A model generated the notes under the pieces. That model saw nothing but the letters and a program-made list of their open reading frames with translations, had not been told where the DNA came from and searched no databases. A stretch of 9,199 nt of DNA from Chryseobacterium gleum. Lineage in GTDB: Bacteria > Bacteroidota > Bacteroidia > Flavobacteriales_D > Sanyastnellaceae. The translations under genes and the position numbers were made by a program. The first letter of the stretch is position 1. The number at the start of each line of letters is the position of its first letter. The DNA lies in NCBI GenBank assembly GCA_943330925.2, contig CALQJP020000068.1, positions 1 through 9,199 on the forward strand, given 5' to 3'. Below are positions 7,820-9,199 of the stretch, piece by piece.

Positions 7820-7852
7820 GGACGCGACGTAGGGACGCGCTGCTGCGCGTCC
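7817..7852 (+). repeat. REP-like hairpin and short direct repeat between sufB and sufC
   Basis: TAGGGACGCG occurs twice, at 7817-7826 (starting on the sufB stop codon) and 7830-7839, separated by ACG. The second copy enters a perfect 8-bp stem, GGACGCGC (7833-7840) and GCGCGTCC (7845-7852), with loop TGCT. This GC-rich palindrome differs sharply from the A-rich spacer after it. No T-run follows, so it is not a canonical terminator. It could be a small dispersed repeat of the REP type or an mRNA-stabilising or processing hairpin. GCTGCTGCGC (7839-7848) is also complementary to 7902-7911, allowing an alternative fold. Confidence 0.6.
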
Positions 7853-7860
7853 ACAGACCC

Positions 7861-7944
7861 AGAGTGACGCAAAAGACACCTGCGAAAAGCATGGTAAGGA
7901 GGCGCAGCAGCCCGTACAACGACAACAGAGAGACACAAAAGACA
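7861..7944 (+). repeat. 18-bp imperfect direct repeat in the sufB-sufC spacer
   Basis: 7861-7878 and 7927-7944 match at 16 of 18 positions; both share the core CAAAAGACA and start with AGAG. The copies are 66 bp apart, and the second ends 14 bp before the sufC ATG. The 48 bp between them include GCGCAGCAGC (7902-7911), the partner of the upstream hairpin. The pair may mark an old local duplication or a small insertion. A purine-rich AAGGA just before sufC (7953-7957) may serve as a weak ribosome site. Confidence 0.5.
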
Positions 7945-7958
7945 GAAGAGATAAGGAT

Positions 7959-8729
7959 ATGTCAACATCATTGATACACATAGAAGGCCTGAAGGCCCAA
8001 ATAGAAGAAAAAGAAATCCTCCGCGGACTCACGCTCGACGTGAAGCCCGGTGAAGTGCACGCCATCATGGGGCCGAACGGCTCGGGCAAGAGCACGCTCG
8101 CATCGGTTCTCGCGGGACGTGAAGACTACGAAGTAACAGGAGGCAGTGTCACCTTCAACGGCAAAGACCTGCTCGACATGCCCGCCGAAGTGCGCGCGCG
8201 TGAAGGACTGTTCCTTGCGTTTCAATATCCCGTGGAAATTCCCGGGGTGAGCAACATGAACTTCCTGAAAGCAGCCGTGGGCGAAATGCGCAAGCACAAA
8301 GGGTTGGAGCCACTCGCAGCGAAAGACTTTTTGAAGCTCGTGAAAGAGAAAGCTGCGCTCGTTGAATTGCAAGACCACCTTGCTAATCGCGCAGTGAACG
8401 AAGGCTTCAGCGGTGGCGAAAAAAAGCGCAACGAGATATTCCAGATGGCGATGCTCGAACCTACGCTTGCTATTCTCGACGAAACCGATAGCGGACTGGA
8501 CATCGATGCATTGCGCATTGTTGCGAACGGTGTGAATGCACTGCGTTCACCCGAGCGTTCATTCATCGTGATTACGCACTACCAGCGCCTGCTCGACTAC
8601 ATCGTGCCCGACTTTGTGCACGTGCTCTACAAAGGGCGCATCGTGAAAAGCGGCACGAAAGAACTCGCCCTCGAACTTGAAGAGCGCGGGTATGACTGGA
8701 TCAAAGAAGAATCAGAAGCCAACGTATAA
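7959..8729 (+). CDS. sufC: Fe-S cluster assembly ATPase SufC
   Basis: SufC is the ABC-type ATPase of the cytosolic SufBCD complex. It dimerises on ATP binding and drives the conformational change in SufB-SufD needed for cluster assembly. It is not a transporter despite the fold. The 256-residue product is of normal length. It has Walker A at 38-46 (G-P-N-G-S-G-K-S-T), the ABC signature starting at S151 (F-S-G-G-E-K-K-R), Walker B and catalytic Glu at L170-E175 (L-A-I-L-D-E), the SufC-typical T-D-S-G-L-D D-loop, and switch H207 in I-T-H-Y-Q-R. The F-S-G-G-E-K-K-R-N-E and T-D-S-G-L-D variants separate SufC from ordinary ABC transporter ATPases. It sits 139 bp after sufB, an unusually wide gap for this operon, and 3 bp before sufD. 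Confidence 0.97.
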   Translation: MSTSLIHIEGLKAQIEEKEILRGLTLDVKPGEVHAIMGPNGSGKSTLASVLAGREDYEVTGGSVTFNGKDLLDMPAEVRAREGLFLAFQYPVEIPGVSNMNFLKAAVGEMRKHKGLEPLAAKDFLKLVKEKAALVELQDHLANRAVNEGFSGGEKKRNEIFQMAMLEPTLAILDETDSGLDIDALRIVANGVNALRSPERSFIVITHYQRLLDYIVPDFVHVLYKGRIVKSGTKELALELEERGYDWIKEESEANV

Positions 8730-8732
8730 GCC

Positions 8733-9199
8733 ATGGAGACAACTACTGTGAGTCCTGCTAAGGAAAAATGGATGCGCACGCTAGTGAGCCACGAATTCAC
8801 GAATGGGAAGGCTGCGGCGGCAATCGAACGATTCGATTTTCCAACGACGCGCGATGAAGACTGGAAGTACACCCGCGTGGCACGAATCACAAATGAGACG
8901 TGGGTGAAAAGTGATGCGGTTGAATCGTGCGATGTGCAGCCGTATCTCATTCCCGGATTGGATGCATACACCGTTGTTTTTGTGAATGGCCGTTACAACG
9001 CGGCACAATCTACGTTGCCGGCAGAACAAGGCATTCATGCATCGCACGAAGCGACACTCGCTAATCAACGTGCTACATACAATCATTTCTTTCAAGCCTA
9101 CGCAGATGCCGCTTGCACCGATGTGGTGAATGTGCTCGTTGAGAAAAACGCGCGCATCAGCAAGCCCGTTCACTTCATTCATGTTGTGACCAGCGGACA
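8733..9199 (+). CDS. sufD: Fe-S cluster assembly protein SufD, N-terminal part (3' end outside the window)
   Basis: SufD is the SufB paralogue that pairs with SufB in the SufBC2D scaffold and is needed for cluster formation and iron acquisition. Only the first 155 codons are here; the frame is open to the last base. Residues about 33-47 carry the N-terminal SufD motif R-F-D-F-P-T-T-R-D-E-D-W-K-Y-T. The helical region that follows includes an A-T-Y-N-H-F-F-Q-A-Y-type segment. A strand region (V-V-N-V-L-V-E-K-N-A, I-S-K-P-V-H-F-I-H-V-V) enters the beta-helix core. The ATG is 3 bp after the sufC stop, so translational coupling is likely. A second Met at residue 14 is a less likely start. sufS is expected downstream but is outside the window. 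Confidence 0.93.
   Translation, partial: METTTVSPAKEKWMRTLVSHEFTNGKAAAAIERFDFPTTRDEDWKYTRVARITNETWVKSDAVESCDVQPYLIPGLDAYTVVFVNGRYNAAQSTLPAEQGIHASHEATLANQRATYNHFFQAYADAACTDVVNVLVEKNARISKPVHFIHVVTSG

Noticed and set aside
7833..7852. Intrinsic terminator after sufB
   Set aside because: The stem is strong but no T-run follows, and sufC and sufD continue in the same direction, so an ordinary terminator is unlikely.
7461..8095. Minus-strand frames crossing the sufB-sufC spacer
   Set aside because: They overlap conserved SufB and SufC coding sequence and give Ser/Arg/Leu-rich, low-complexity products.

Overview
The window is ordinary Bacteroidota chromosome, most like a Flavobacteriia or Cryomorphaceae-type member. 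Three observations point there. The large minus-strand gene ends in a type IX secretion (T9SS) sorting domain, which is essentially confined to that phylum. The iron-sulfur genes run in the order sufA-sufB-sufC-sufD. Start codons are preceded by A-rich leaders rather than strong Shine-Dalgarno sites. I found no tRNA, rRNA, CRISPR array, transposase or phage gene.

Left part (1-5694). The window opens inside dnaG: the last 292 codons of DNA primase, plus strand, with the 5' end outside. It converges on a two-gene minus-strand unit. The promoter-proximal gene (5694 to 5050) encodes a 214-residue membrane-anchored or lipoprotein-like protein with a carboxypeptidase-regulatory-like fold. After 43 bp comes a 1354-residue secreted protein (5006 to 942) with a signal peptide, an alpha/beta-hydrolase (lipase/esterase-type) domain, a right-handed beta-helix-like region and a T9SS sorting tail. 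The unit closes with a GC-rich hairpin and T-tract whose last base overlaps the dnaG stop codon.

Middle (5695-6022). This is a 328-bp divergent spacer without a convincing gene. Near the suf side it holds a weak terminator-like hairpin, a 21-bp palindrome with perfect 8-bp arms that looks like a regulator-binding site, and a smaller imperfect palindrome.

Right part (6023-9199). This is the start of a suf operon: sufA (A-type carrier), sufB (scaffold), sufC (ATPase) and the first 155 codons of sufD, cut by the window edge. SufB, SufC and SufD form the SufBCD scaffold on which Fe-S clusters are built, and SufA passes clusters on to target proteins. Spacing is tight except between sufB and sufC, where 139 bp hold an 8-bp-stem hairpin, a 10-bp direct repeat that begins on the sufB stop codon, and an 18-bp imperfect direct repeat.

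I see no clearly new multi-gene system. The most interesting items are the hydrolase/beta-helix T9SS cargo with its small partner, the palindrome before sufA, and the structured sufB-sufC spacer.
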